Shown here: positions 22,480-31,569 of the stretch, in pieces
How positions within the stretch are numbered: position 1 is the first letter of the stretch
Layout: the number at the start of each line of letters is the position of its first letter
Source of the DNA: an uncultured Pseudomonadota bacterium
GTDB lineage: Bacteria > Pseudomonadota > Alphaproteobacteria > RF32 > CAG-239
NCBI GenBank assembly: GCA_902495305.1
Contig: CABUWG010000017.1
Location: forward strand, 1 to 39,280
DNA: 39,280 bases
Direction: 5' to 3'
The notes under the pieces: generated by a model
What the model was told of the DNA's origin: nothing
The model's input: the letters and a program-made list of their open reading frames with translations, nothing else
Databases searched by the model: none
Position numbers and translations under genes: made by a program

Positions 22480-24324
22480 TTAGTCCGGATTTGTTTCTTG
22501 CAGAATCGCCTCTTTTTCCTTTTTGAGCGATTCGTAACGCTTAAAGACTTCATCAGGAAAAGACGGTGCATTTTCAATCTCTTTTAAGCATTCTTTCATC
22601 TCATTGTCCAGCATTTTGAGCTGAACCTCGGCAATCTTGGTGTTAATCTCCTCCCGAAGCTTCAAAACCGGCGGTTTTTGCATCCGCAGCATTTTGAACT
22701 CCCACAAGCTTCCGACTTCGCTGCCCTGCCCGCTGTTTTTCAGACATTCCAGAACCTTGTCGCAATCCACCTCCGGCTCGTCCATACTGACTTGTACCAG
22801 CGCGTCAAACAATGCCCGCAGTTTGGTGTCTTTAATTTCAAAATCAGCCATTTTCTCTTCATATTCGGCAATCAGCTCCGGACAATAAATCATCGCTGCA
22901 ATCACAAACTTGACAATCTGCTCGTCCAAAACCCGCTTGGGACGCGCCACCACAACCGGCTGAGCCATAAAAGTCCGACCGCCGGACGCTTTTTTATAAG
23001 CCGGATAATCACCGCGCCGATAAGCCTCGCTGCGTTGATACTTGTGCCTTGCCCCCTGCCCGACCTCATAATACAGCCGGTCTTTCATCTCCTGAATATA
23101 ATAAGTCCGAACCGTCGTATCGGCAATCTTTGCGACTTCTTCTTTCAAATCGCTTTCCAGCAGGGCTTTCTGTTCCGGCGTATCCAGCGGCCGGTTTTCA
23201 AAGTTTTTGCGCCATAACAAATCTTTCAGCGGCACGGTCGTATCAATTTGTTTCTGAAAAGCCTCCGCCCCGTGCGCTTTCAAAAATTCGTCCGGATCCA
23301 TCTTTTCCGGCAGAAAAACATATTTAAGCGAATAACCGGGTTTTAAAATCGGCAGAGCCCTGTCAACTGAACGAATAGCCGCTTTAACACCGGCACCGTC
23401 ACCGTCAAAACACAACGTCGGCTCATTACAGATTTTCCAGGCTTCGGCAATCTGATCTTCGGTCAAAGCTGTGCCTAACGGTGCCACGGCATAATGAAAA
23501 CCATACTTGTCCATACCGATAACATCCATATAGCCTTCGCACACAATAATCCGCTTGGCCTCAAAAGCCTTGTCGCGGGCATTGTTGAGGTTATACAGGA
23601 CACGGCGCTTGTTAAAAATCGGCGTCTCGGGCGAGTTCAGATATTTGGGCTGTCCGTCGCCCATAATCCGTCCGCCGAAAGCAATCGGCCGGCCGCGCTT
23701 GTCAAAAATCGGAATAATCACCCGGTCGCGAAAGAAGTCAAACGTCCGCTTGCTGGTATTGTTCTCTGCCAAAGAAACCAGACCGAGATCAGACATATCA
23801 CGTTCAGAAACCCCTTTTGATTTCAGCAAAGCCAGCAAACCGTTATTCGCCGGTGCATAGCCCAGACGAAACTTGGCAATAATCGCATCATCAAAACCAC
23901 GGCGGGAAAGATATTCCATGGCCTTCTGGCCTTCCGGCAGCCGCAGGCATTTTTCAAAAAACTTAACCGCCAGCTCCATAATGTCATAAAGCGAATTTTT
24001 CTTTTCCAGCTCGGCTTTGTTCTCATGCGAAATCCGCGGCACTTCCAGTCCGGCTTTATGCGCCAGCTTTTCCACGGCATCCATAAACGGCAGGCCGTTG
24101 GCTTCCATCTCAAATTTGATGATGTCGCCATGCGCACCGCAGCCGAAACAATGGTAAAACCCTTTGGCTTCATTGACGGTAAAAGACGGCGTTTTTTCAT
24201 TATGAAACGGACAACAGGCCTGATATTCCCGCCCTTTGCGGACAAGTTTGACCTTATCTCCGACCACATCGACAATCGAGACTTTTGCCCGCAATTCATC
24301 TAAAAATTTTTGTAAATCCGCCAT
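22480..24324 (-). CDS. dnaG: DNA primase DnaG
   Basis: Synthesises RNA primers at the replication fork. The 614 aa include an N-terminal zinc-binding domain (C38-P-F-H41 and C59-x2-C62), the RNA polymerase core with RVIIPIFDKRGRPIAFGGR (201-219), a TOPRIM domain with E263 in CEGYMDV and the DGDGAG (307-312) metal site, and a C-terminal helicase-interaction region (about 440-614) with low conservation. Length is normal. The gene precedes rpoD and follows yqeY, the alphaproteobacterial form of the macromolecular-synthesis operon, but a palindromic repeat sits in the yqeY-dnaG gap. Confidence 0.98.
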   Translation of the reverse strand: MADLQKFLDELRAKVSIVDVVGDKVKLVRKGREYQACCPFHNEKTPSFTVNEAKGFYHCFGCGAHGDIIKFEMEANGLPFMDAVEKLAHKAGLEVPRISHENKAELEKKNSLYDIMELAVKFFEKCLRLPEGQKAMEYLSRRGFDDAIIAKFRLGYAPANNGLLALLKSKGVSERDMSDLGLVSLAENNTSKRTFDFFRDRVIIPIFDKRGRPIAFGGRIMGDGQPKYLNSPETPIFNKRRVLYNLNNARDKAFEAKRIIVCEGYMDVIGMDKYGFHYAVAPLGTALTEDQIAEAWKICNEPTLCFDGDGAGVKAAIRSVDRALPILKPGYSLKYVFLPEKMDPDEFLKAHGAEAFQKQIDTTVPLKDLLWRKNFENRPLDTPEQKALLESDLKEEVAKIADTTVRTYYIQEMKDRLYYEVGQGARHKYQRSEAYRRGDYPAYKKASGGRTFMAQPVVVARPKRVLDEQIVKFVIAAMIYCPELIAEYEEKMADFEIKDTKLRALFDALVQVSMDEPEVDCDKVLECLKNSGQGSEVGSLWEFKMLRMQKPPVLKLREEINTKIAEVQLKMLDNEMKECLKEIENAPSFPDEVFKRYESLKKEKEAILQETNPD

Positions 24325-24370
24325 TTTCCATCAAGTCTGTTATTTGTAAGAAAACACCTTAAACCACTCT

Positions 24371-24499
24371 GGTAAAATGCAGAGAACGAGATGAATAATG
24401 TGGTTTTAACGATAAAAAAAATTTTAGTGTACACAAAAGTACATGAATTTTTCTTATTCGGAAAAAATCGATTAGGCACTCGTTATATGCATTTTATCC
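24371..24499. repeat. 129-bp palindromic repeat element, copy 2
   Basis: Starts GGTAAAATGCAG and ends ATTTTATCC; arms of about 60 bp flank GTGTAC-ACAAAA-GTACAT. It differs from the copy at 4307-4434 at only a handful of positions and one indel. Flanking ACCACT(T/C)T is also shared on the left. It lies between yqeY and dnaG, where a folded transcript could terminate, pause or process the message. Confidence 0.9.
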
Positions 24500-24501
24500 G
24501 A

Positions 24502-24521
24502 AAAATCTGTATTAGATTTCC
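24502..24521. repeat. Short AAATCT hairpin module beside palindrome copy 2
   Basis: AAAATCTGTATTAGATTTCC recurs exactly at 4277-4296. Here it is immediately right of the large palindrome, whereas in copy 1 it is to the left. Confidence 0.75.
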
Positions 24522-24533
24522 ATAGAACGAAAT

Positions 24534-24986
24534 TTACCCCAGGAGAGATTTAATCGCCCCGGAAGCCTTTCCAAAATCCATCTGTCCGGCATATTGTTCA
24601 CGCAGCTTGCCCATAACGGCCCCCATATCCTTCATGGAAGTCGCATTAACCGCCGCAATCACTTCTTTTATTGCCGCCGTCATCTCAGCCTCGTTCATCT
24701 GTTTCGGCAAAAACTTCTCAATAACCTTAATCTCTGCCAATTCTTTGTCTGCCAGATCCTGACGCTTGCCTTCAACATAAATTTTAACAGAGTCGTTTCT
24801 TTGCTTAATCATTGACTGCATCATAGACAACAACTCGGCATCGCTGGCCTTTTCAGCACCTTTGCCGCGGGCTTCCACATCTTTTTCTTTTTGTCCGGCA
24901 ATAATCAGGCGCACGGCCGAAACCGTTATTGTATCATGGCTTTTCATTGCTTCTTTTAACGCATTTTGCAAATCTTCTCTCAGCAT
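24534..24986 (-). CDS. yqeY: GatB/YqeY domain-containing protein
   Basis: The 150-aa protein is a YqeY-family member, related to the C-terminal tRNA-contacting domain of GatB, the amidotransferase subunit. It has LREDLQNALKEAMKSHDTITVSAVRLI at the N-terminus, RQDLADKELAEIKVIEKFLPKQM, and the helical C-terminal tail MGAVMGKLREQYAGQMDFGKAS. ATG 24986 is set by AGGAG seven bases upstream. The gene is the usual first member of yqeY-dnaG-rpoD. Its exact role is unknown; a tRNA- or amidotransferase-associated function is assumed from the fold. Confidence 0.93.
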   Translation of the reverse strand: MLREDLQNALKEAMKSHDTITVSAVRLIIAGQKEKDVEARGKGAEKASDAELLSMMQSMIKQRNDSVKIYVEGKRQDLADKELAEIKVIEKFLPKQMNEAEMTAAIKEVIAAVNATSMKDMGAVMGKLREQYAGQMDFGKASGAIKSLLG

Positions 24987-25069
24987 TTTCTTCTCCTCAA
25001 AAAAATTCAATCACACAATTGTTTTTGAGGATAATCGCATTAGAACAAAAAATCAATTCAAAAATAGCA

Positions 25070-25098
25070 TTGTAATTGCGGTCAAATCAGGTTATATT
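25070..25098 (+). promoter_or_regulatory. Promoter of the 25126 gene
   Basis: TTGTAA, 17 bases, TATATT, with about 20 bases from the predicted start to the ATG at 25126. Confidence 0.7.
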
Positions 25099-25125
25099 TT
25101 GTGCAAACAAAAAAGGAGACCTCTG

Positions 25126-25833
25126 ATGAAAGCTTTTGCCCCGATAAGTTTGATTTCGCTGTGCTGCGCATTTCCGGCTTTTTCTCAGGAAACTGACATA
25201 AATAACGCCGAAATGCAAAAAGCCCTGCAAAAAACCGAACAAACCATGCAGCAATCGGCACAAAACCTGAATCAGACCATCGGCAAAGTCATGCCGGAAA
25301 TCGCCGAAAGCATGAACAAATCGCTGACCGAAATTCTCGGTACTTTTCCGCAGTTGTTTTCAGCCATGGAAGAAAACCGCGTTTTTTCCAAAACCTCGGA
25401 ACAAATGTTAAAAGAGCTGAAATCGTCTCTTGATGAAATGCAGATTTCCGCAGAGAATTATAAAATTGAAAACTTCAATAACAATCTGGCAGTCAGCGGT
25501 TCTCAAAATCAAAATAACATCGGGCTGGATTTTCTGATTACGCAAGACCCGATAACCATCGCCCTCACCCGGGAATATCTGGATAATAAAAAATCCCCAA
25601 ACCCGAATGCGCTTTCCGTCACGGCTTTAAACGGTAGACAGCTGGAACTTACCGCTTTTGCAATAGAACAAATTAATGGCAATCCGTTTTTATGCTACGA
25701 CGAAAAAGATTATACCTTCATCATCGGCAACCTCGGCTATGATGCGAACATCAAAATTGAAACCCGCGGCAAAGACCACAAACAACAAGCCCGCGACTTC
25801 ATCAAATCCGTCAACCCCCGGCAGTTAAAATAA
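25126..25833 (+). CDS. Secreted coiled-coil protein, unknown function
   Basis: Unrecognised 235-aa exported protein. A signal peptide ends near FPAFSQ|ET. Residues 25-120 are strongly helical and Gln/Glu/Lys-rich (MQKALQKTEQTMQQSAQNLNQ, PEIAESMNKSLTEIL, SEQMLKELKSSLDEMQ), a likely coiled coil. The C-terminal part (about 125-235) looks globular (DFLITQDPITIALTREYL, ELTAFAIEQINGNPFLCYDEKDYTFIIGN). AAGGAG seven bases before the ATG and a good promoter support the gene. It converges with, and overlaps by 23 bp, the large gene at 25811. A periplasmic chaperone-like or structural role is speculation. Confidence 0.82.
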   Translation: MKAFAPISLISLCCAFPAFSQETDINNAEMQKALQKTEQTMQQSAQNLNQTIGKVMPEIAESMNKSLTEILGTFPQLFSAMEENRVFSKTSEQMLKELKSSLDEMQISAENYKIENFNNNLAVSGSQNQNNIGLDFLITQDPITIALTREYLDNKKSPNPNALSVTALNGRQLELTAFAIEQINGNPFLCYDEKDYTFIIGNLGYDANIKIETRGKDHKQQARDFIKSVNPRQLK

Positions 25834-28800
25834 AAACCTTATCCCCGCCCTGCTGAACAGCTCTTTGCTGAAGATTAAAGTTATTTTGCTGAGCGGCCTG
25901 TTGTTGAAGCGGATGATGTTGTTCCGCTTGCAGACGCCCTTGTTTTTGCAGAATAATGTCTCTCATTTTCTTTTTGTCTTCTTCAGTTTTCTCAACCGTT
26001 GCCGTTCTTTCTTCTCCGGTATTCGCCACAGACTCTGCAACAGGCTGTTTATTCTCATCAATCGCTGTCTTAATATCTTTTGCCGCAAGACCAACATCTA
26101 TTGCTGCACTGATACCGGTACCAAGCCCCGGAAGACATCCCGCAACTCCAGAGGCAACTTCACCGCACGCACCTTTCCAATCACCTTCCTTGATTCTGTC
26201 CCAGGCAAAATAACACCCTGCCACCGCACTCACAAGCGGAATCTTCTTGATTACCGATTTGCCGACCGCGCTTCCCGCTGCCTTTGCCACCGTTTTGGTA
26301 ACGGCCTTTCCTACCGCTGTATTTGCAGCTTTCTCAACCGCTTTGGCCGTTGTTTTTTCGACAGCTTTCACAACCTTGGTATCCGCAACTTTTTCTGTTA
26401 CTTTTTCATAAGCCCGTCCCACCGCATTATTGTTCAAAAGCTCGCCACCTTTGTCAATTGTCTTATCAATCGCCTGATTAACGGCATTGTCGGCTTTTGC
26501 CAGCGCCGATACGATTCCGTCCGAAGATTTAACCGCCTCTGTTCCTGCGTGAGCAACCGTCTTTTCAACTGCTTTCTCACCTGCCTTGGCGATAGACGGG
26601 GATCTGAACATCATCTTCTCTTTTCCGACAGCATCATAATCGGCAATCATATTATTGCGCCGTTCAATCATATAACCTTTCAAATTATCGTCAACCGGAT
26701 TGTGCAACTCACAAAAATCCCGCCACCGCTTGTCTTTGACAACTCCGTTCTCATCAAGTTCCAAAGGTAAGATTCTTTTTTCTAAATATCCTTCTTTACC
26801 AATCCCTTGAGTAACGACATACATTTTCTTCAATTTGTTCTGATGAGGTAAAATAGCTGTTTCATCGTGACTGCAATCTAGATACTTAGCATCAAATTTC
26901 CCTCCGCTCCAACTATGTAAATCTCCGCACCTGTCTATTCCTGTAAATTCCTGCCTATCTTCTCTGCTTTCATATTCACATAAGAAACCATATTGAATAC
27001 TACCCGCTTTAATTGGACGTGCATTATGAGATGATTTACCTATAGCATAACCTATTGCGGCATCAGGACCTTGCTCTCGCCCATTATTTACAAATTTCGC
27101 AGGTCGTCCCGCACCTGCTCCGTACACAAAACACATATTTTCTTCAGCACACAATACAGCATAAGGATTACTGGAACTTCCTCCGTGATAAACAGATTTC
27201 AAAATTCCTGTTTGCTCCAAATGTCTCAGATTTTCATCCAATATCTCTGGCGAAATACCATCCGTAAAGGCCTCTTTAACCATCTGTTGCAAATACGAAT
27301 CTAATAAATAAGGCGAGAGTTCTTTGTTGTATTTCTGTAATATACTGCGACCGATATTATCATAATCCTCAGAAGATATTTTTCCGGAGGACTTGGTTTC
27401 ACTTATGCTTTTATTGATATCGCCACCGATCTGAGCAAATAGAGGTTGGTTCTTCTGTTTTAAGACTGAAGCAAAATTACATAAGTTTGAGTATGCGTCC
27501 CCATTAGTCATCTGTTTGTAATAATCAGAAAGTATCACATTATAATTACAACCGTTCTGTTTTATGATGTTTTCCACATTTAATGACTGCGGTGCATTCA
27601 GCATAGACTTAAAATTATTATCAATTGCAGGAACAAAAGCCTCCCGTGTGAGTGGATTTGATAAATAGTTTCTGTCAACATAAGGACTCTCATGCAATAC
27701 TTCAAGAATTTGAATATTAGTTTTTAACGCTTCATCAGGAGCCATAAAAGGTGAGTGAACAGCGCACTTGTCTACAATAAACACAGTCGGATCTTTGGCT
27801 CTTTCATCTGTTGCTTTAACCGCAACAAATCCTTTTGCTTTTAAGCGTTCTAGTACATCATCCTGCGATAATCGTCCTTGTTCATCAGGAATGTCAGCAC
27901 CAGCAAAAGCCACCATCGGAGCTGCCGGCCGATCCAACCCTTCATAAAAACGCCGCAGGGAAGCGCGAGCATGTCCCGGATAGCTGCTCTGCATAATCTG
28001 CCCTTCAATAAACTCTTCACTCAGTCCGTGAGTGGCAATTTCTTCTTTTGAGATTGTCGGCGGATTAGTGATATAGGGCGCTTTTTCTTTTGCAAAACTG
28101 CGGATATTATCATTCTCTGTTTTTCTGTTGTTAATACTGTTGGGAGAATTGTCATAATCTTCTATGCGAATTTTTATCGCTTCTTCAAATTCCTGGATAT
28201 CTGCCTTAAAACGTCCACTTCTCTCCGAAAGGACTTCAATTTCCTGATTAAGTTTTTCAATATGGGCAGATGTATCTTTCCCTTTCAGGACTGTTGCGTA
28301 TAAATAATTACCGGAAGATTTTTGCGTTTCATAAATCTGATTGTCTTTGCAATATTGCATCAATTCGGCAAATTCTTTATTGGCATTTTCAATTTTTTTG
28401 CCGCTTTTAAGCTTGTCAAAAAATCCTGTCGGCGTTTTTTTGAGCTGCGATTGCAAATAATCAGGAACGTCACCAAAGGAAGCATAAGCGCTTAACGCTT
28501 TTGTCAGATTTTCCCGCCGATTGTCAGGATATGCCGCTGTAACTCTCTCTATTTTTTCTTTGAGAACGTCGGCGGTTCGTTTTTGTTCTTCAAGCAGACT
28601 TATCTTGTGCACCGCTTCTACACTTTGACTTTCGTAATATTTTATACTTTTTTTATTTGCCAAAATTGACGCGTCGAAAGAAATAAAATCAGCCCGCCTT
28701 TTTTCATCCTTCTGCCTGATAAATTCTTCAATATCCCCCCGAGAACGGAGCGTAGACAACAACTCTTCAATATATGGTTCCCCATATATGTCTTGCATAA

Positions 28801-28858
28801 AATTATCACCAATCAGCCAATTTGCTTCATATACCCCATCTTGAACAAAATCCGCCAT
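25811..28858 (-). CDS. Large effector-like protein with putative ADP-ribosyltransferase-like and Ala-rich regions
   Basis: I recognise no full-length family. The 1015-aa protein starts at ATG 28858 (GGAG eight bases upstream). Residues about 25-270 are helical and charged, partly coiled coil. A central region follows, then a block (about 557-700) starting VYHGG and containing FVYGAGAG, AIGYAIG and DETAILPHQNKLKKMYVV; the order His, Tyr, Glu is reminiscent of ADP-ribosyltransferase folds but unproven. Residues about 755-870 are repetitive Ala/Val/Lys (AVEKTTAKAVEKAANTAVG). Then comes a hydrophobic segment (about 873-928) with IPLVSAVAGCYFAWDRIKEG and GCLPGLGTGISAAID, and a Gln-rich tail. No N-terminal signal peptide, so a secretion-system substrate or intracellular toxin is possible. 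Confidence 0.8.
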   Translation of the reverse strand: MADFVQDGVYEANWLIGDNFMQDIYGEPYIEELLSTLRSRGDIEEFIRQKDEKRRADFISFDASILANKKSIKYYESQSVEAVHKISLLEEQKRTADVLKEKIERVTAAYPDNRRENLTKALSAYASFGDVPDYLQSQLKKTPTGFFDKLKSGKKIENANKEFAELMQYCKDNQIYETQKSSGNYLYATVLKGKDTSAHIEKLNQEIEVLSERSGRFKADIQEFEEAIKIRIEDYDNSPNSINNRKTENDNIRSFAKEKAPYITNPPTISKEEIATHGLSEEFIEGQIMQSSYPGHARASLRRFYEGLDRPAAPMVAFAGADIPDEQGRLSQDDVLERLKAKGFVAVKATDERAKDPTVFIVDKCAVHSPFMAPDEALKTNIQILEVLHESPYVDRNYLSNPLTREAFVPAIDNNFKSMLNAPQSLNVENIIKQNGCNYNVILSDYYKQMTNGDAYSNLCNFASVLKQKNQPLFAQIGGDINKSISETKSSGKISSEDYDNIGRSILQKYNKELSPYLLDSYLQQMVKEAFTDGISPEILDENLRHLEQTGILKSVYHGGSSSNPYAVLCAEENMCFVYGAGAGRPAKFVNNGREQGPDAAIGYAIGKSSHNARPIKAGSIQYGFLCEYESREDRQEFTGIDRCGDLHSWSGGKFDAKYLDCSHDETAILPHQNKLKKMYVVTQGIGKEGYLEKRILPLELDENGVVKDKRWRDFCELHNPVDDNLKGYMIERRNNMIADYDAVGKEKMMFRSPSIAKAGEKAVEKTVAHAGTEAVKSSDGIVSALAKADNAVNQAIDKTIDKGGELLNNNAVGRAYEKVTEKVADTKVVKAVEKTTAKAVEKAANTAVGKAVTKTVAKAAGSAVGKSVIKKIPLVSAVAGCYFAWDRIKEGDWKGACGEVASGVAGCLPGLGTGISAAIDVGLAAKDIKTAIDENKQPVAESVANTGEERTATVEKTEEDKKKMRDIILQKQGRLQAEQHHPLQQQAAQQNNFNLQQRAVQQGGDKVFILTAGG

Positions 28859-29011
28859 ATTCTTTCTCCATGCCACAACTTATAATAACATTATATCGCA
28901 AAATAAGCAATAGCATTTTTGTCAAAATCATCCGTTATAGTATCAAACTTTTCACAAGCCCCTCCAGCAGCTTACATAAGAATTTCTTTATCGGCAAAAG
29001 CTAAAAAATTT

Positions 29012-30832
29012 TTAAAAATAATGCCGCCAGCTGAGCAGCGTCTCATCCAAATCTTTGCCGTAATTTTGTTCATAACGGTATTCCGCCGCCATGGCATTAC
29101 TGCGATTTATGGAATAAACCGCCTCCGCCTTATACCTCATTTTATCACCAAAATGATTTGTTGCCAGAACTTTCTCGGCTTCGGCAATCAGCCGCCAGCT
29201 TCCGTAATCGGCAAAAATTCCGGCCGTCCAGCCAACCCCGCCAATCGTATTGTCCGGCAAAATACTGCCGTAACCGGCATAAGCGCTGCCCAGAAAATAA
29301 AACCACACTTCCTCATTCAGAGCCATGGTTGAACCGCCGCCGATTTTGAAATTAAAAGCATAACCCTCTTTTTCGGTTCTCGGATTCATCTCCCGCTTCA
29401 CATCGGCATTAATCACATAAGAAACCGGCTTAAACATGGCATCAACCGGAGACAACGACTTTATGCCGACCAGATCAAACTGCTGCAAAACCGTTTTGTC
29501 GGAACGGTCATAGTGCCTGAACGCCGTGTTCAAAAAATTAATCTCTGCACCGCGCAAAAAACCGTAATTGTCATCGCTCAGCGAATGATAAGCCGGCCGG
29601 TAGCTGACCTCCTGAAAAGCCTCGCCGTTACGAAAGCCGACACCGCCGACAGCTCGCATGGACTTGTGAGAAAACAACGGATTTTTTCCGTTCTCTAATT
29701 CCGGAATCCTTCCGGTTTCGGCAATTTTATTCCGCGCCAGCAAAGCCTTAAAACTACGCTGCCGGTAGTCGGAAAGCTCCAGTTCATGCGCCACATACTG
29801 ATACTGCACATATTGATAAGCCGTTTCCAAAACATCCGCTTTGCTGCGATCATCATCAATACTGTTCAATGACCAGTCCTGTTCTTTGACGGCAGCCAGA
29901 TAAGCTGTTTTTTCTTCTGGGGTCATTTGCTTGTAACGATGCCTGATTTTAGCCTGTCGCGACGGCCGGTAGTTTATGCCTTTGACCAGTCCGGGGCGGG
30001 AATAAACCGCCTTGACCGTATCCAGCGGAATAGCCTGCACCGGAAAATCATCGGCCAGTTTCAGGCTCGGACGCACGGCATCCAGCGTTTCCATAAGCAT
30101 ATAAGAACAGTTGCGCGTAAAGAAATAATAGCGGCTCTGGGCATGTCCTGTTTCCCACAAATGCGCCACAAACAAATCCAGCTCTTCCGGTGTCAAATCC
30201 AGATTAAGCTCCCAGATATCGCGATTTTCAATATTATTGTAAGTATTAATCACATCATAATAGGGCTTGACCGTAAAACCCCCGAAATACCCGCCGGTCA
30301 GACCGAGAACCGCAAACAAAACGCTGTTTTCCTGCCCGGCGGTAAAAGCGCCGTAATTTGCCCCATGCGCCAAGAGCTGCGTTCCTTTGCGCGCCGTATC
30401 AATCCGCAAAAGCGTGTGCCCGAACAAAGACGACGGATTGTTCATATATGCGTCGGTAAACAAAAGCGTCACACCGGAAGGCTGCAAATCTTTTTGAAAT
30501 TGTTCATATTCCGCACATTTTGGAAAATCGGCCGAAATCAAACCTTTTTTCTTCAAAAAAAGATAACGCGCCGGAAAAAGGCAACGCTTGTCATCACCAC
30601 CGTCAAACAAAGCCGCGGTTGCCGCCAGTTCAGATTCGGGATTTGTCTTTCCGTCCGGTGCCAAAAAGAAATTCTCGGAATCGATTGTACTTTCATACAG
30701 CCCGCCGCCCTGCGGACGATAATGCCCGAGCGCCAGCCATTCATCGGAATAAGCCGCCCCCTCTCCGGCCCGAACGGGCAAACCGGATAAAAAAACAAAA
30801 GCCAAAAGACAACAGACAAAAGTTCTCATCAT
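29012..30832 (-). CDS. DUF4105 / Lnb N-terminal-domain periplasmic protein with beta-barrel-like C-terminus
   Basis: Signal peptide (about 1-23), then a DUF4105 domain (about 115-330) with LLFTDAYMNNPSSLFGHTLLRID and a YFFTRNCSYMLMETL motif. His139 (FGH) and Cys242 (RNC) would be the papain-like catalytic pair of this family, which includes the N-terminal part of the Lnb lipoprotein N-acyltransferase. Residues about 390-606 show alternating aromatic/polar strands ending in WRHYF, consistent with an outer-membrane-type barrel. The start is one of two adjacent ATG codons; no good ribosome site. It follows the DUF3015 gene by 65 bases, a pairing I have seen in other bacteria. Acyltransferase activity is not established here. 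Confidence 0.85.
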   Translation of the reverse strand: MMRTFVCCLLAFVFLSGLPVRAGEGAAYSDEWLALGHYRPQGGGLYESTIDSENFFLAPDGKTNPESELAATAALFDGGDDKRCLFPARYLFLKKKGLISADFPKCAEYEQFQKDLQPSGVTLLFTDAYMNNPSSLFGHTLLRIDTARKGTQLLAHGANYGAFTAGQENSVLFAVLGLTGGYFGGFTVKPYYDVINTYNNIENRDIWELNLDLTPEELDLFVAHLWETGHAQSRYYFFTRNCSYMLMETLDAVRPSLKLADDFPVQAIPLDTVKAVYSRPGLVKGINYRPSRQAKIRHRYKQMTPEEKTAYLAAVKEQDWSLNSIDDDRSKADVLETAYQYVQYQYVAHELELSDYRQRSFKALLARNKIAETGRIPELENGKNPLFSHKSMRAVGGVGFRNGEAFQEVSYRPAYHSLSDDNYGFLRGAEINFLNTAFRHYDRSDKTVLQQFDLVGIKSLSPVDAMFKPVSYVINADVKREMNPRTEKEGYAFNFKIGGGSTMALNEEVWFYFLGSAYAGYGSILPDNTIGGVGWTAGIFADYGSWRLIAEAEKVLATNHFGDKMRYKAEAVYSINRSNAMAAEYRYEQNYGKDLDETLLSWRHYF

Positions 30833-30897
30833 CAAAACAACAAAACGGCCTCCGGCTTGTCGGCCGGAAGCCGCCTTGCCTCATTCATCAAAAGCAA

Positions 30898-31359
30898 TTA
30901 TGCATTCTGAACCAGTTCCAGCAGATTCAGTGTAACCTGAACGGCATCGGCATTTTCATCAGCAAACAGATAAGCAAAATTCGTCTTTGAAATTTCGCCC
31001 AGTTTTTCGCTGTCTACATTCAAAATACCGGCCAGAGTATCAATGGTCTCACCACGTCCGGCAGCAGCGTCCATAGCATACTGCTCCATATTGTTTTCCA
31101 GAAAAGCCAGTGTCATTTTTCCTGTTCCGCCGGTCACACGGCCGTTCGGATCACAACCGGAAGTTCCGAAAGTAATACCGAAAGTCTGGGTACCGAAAGA
31201 AGCGTTTGTCGTTGCCGCCAGCACTTGCGGGCCGATACCGCTTTGTCCGCGCCATGCCATTGAGCCCAAACCGCAGCCTGTGCTGTCAACCGCGGCAGCA
31301 TTAGAAGCTGCCATCATTGCGCCGCCCATAATCATAGCGGCCAGAGATAATTTTTTCAT
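30898..31359 (-). CDS. DUF3015 family exported protein
   Basis: The 153-aa exported protein starts at ATG 31359, where GGAGG five bases upstream fixes the start. After a signal peptide (cleaved near SNAAA|V) it has the family signature GCGLGSMAWRGQSG, AATTNASFGTQTFGITFGTSGC and a helical C-terminus containing a MEQYAMDAAAGRGETIDTLA block. Function is unknown. It is upstream of the DUF4105 gene on the same strand, so the two are probably co-expressed and may work together in the envelope. Confidence 0.88.
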   Translation of the reverse strand: MKKLSLAAMIMGGAMMAASNAAAVDSTGCGLGSMAWRGQSGIGPQVLAATTNASFGTQTFGITFGTSGCDPNGRVTGGTGKMTLAFLENNMEQYAMDAAAGRGETIDTLAGILNVDSEKLGEISKTNFAYLFADENADAVQVTLNLLELVQNA

Positions 31360-31455
31360 AAATGCCTCCAATTAAAAAGTTACTTTTAATTTTTAGCACA
31401 AATAACATTTTTGTATAGTATAATTTTCATGTTATGCCGCCGCAAAAGATTTCGC

Positions 31456-31483
31456 TTGAAAATATAAAAAAGTATGTTATATT
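31456..31483 (+). promoter_or_regulatory. Promoter of greA
   Basis: TTGAAA, 16 bases, TATATT. Transcription should start near 31490, leaving an 80-base leader that contains the hairpin at 31504-31537. Confidence 0.7.
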
Positions 31484-31503
31484 GAAGGAAATTAAGAATT
31501 CGG

Positions 31504-31537
31504 CAGGCTGTGATAAGTTCCTACTTATCGCAGTCTG
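31504..31537 (+). promoter_or_regulatory. Stem-loop in the greA leader
   Basis: CAGGCTGTGATAAG-TTCCTA-CTTATCGCAGTCTG pairs at 12 of 14 positions. There is no T tract, so it is not a standard terminator; it could slow or protect the message, or mark a regulatory element. Confidence 0.55.
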
Positions 31538-31569
31538 TTATTTGTAACCAGAAAAGACAGGTGAGTGAA

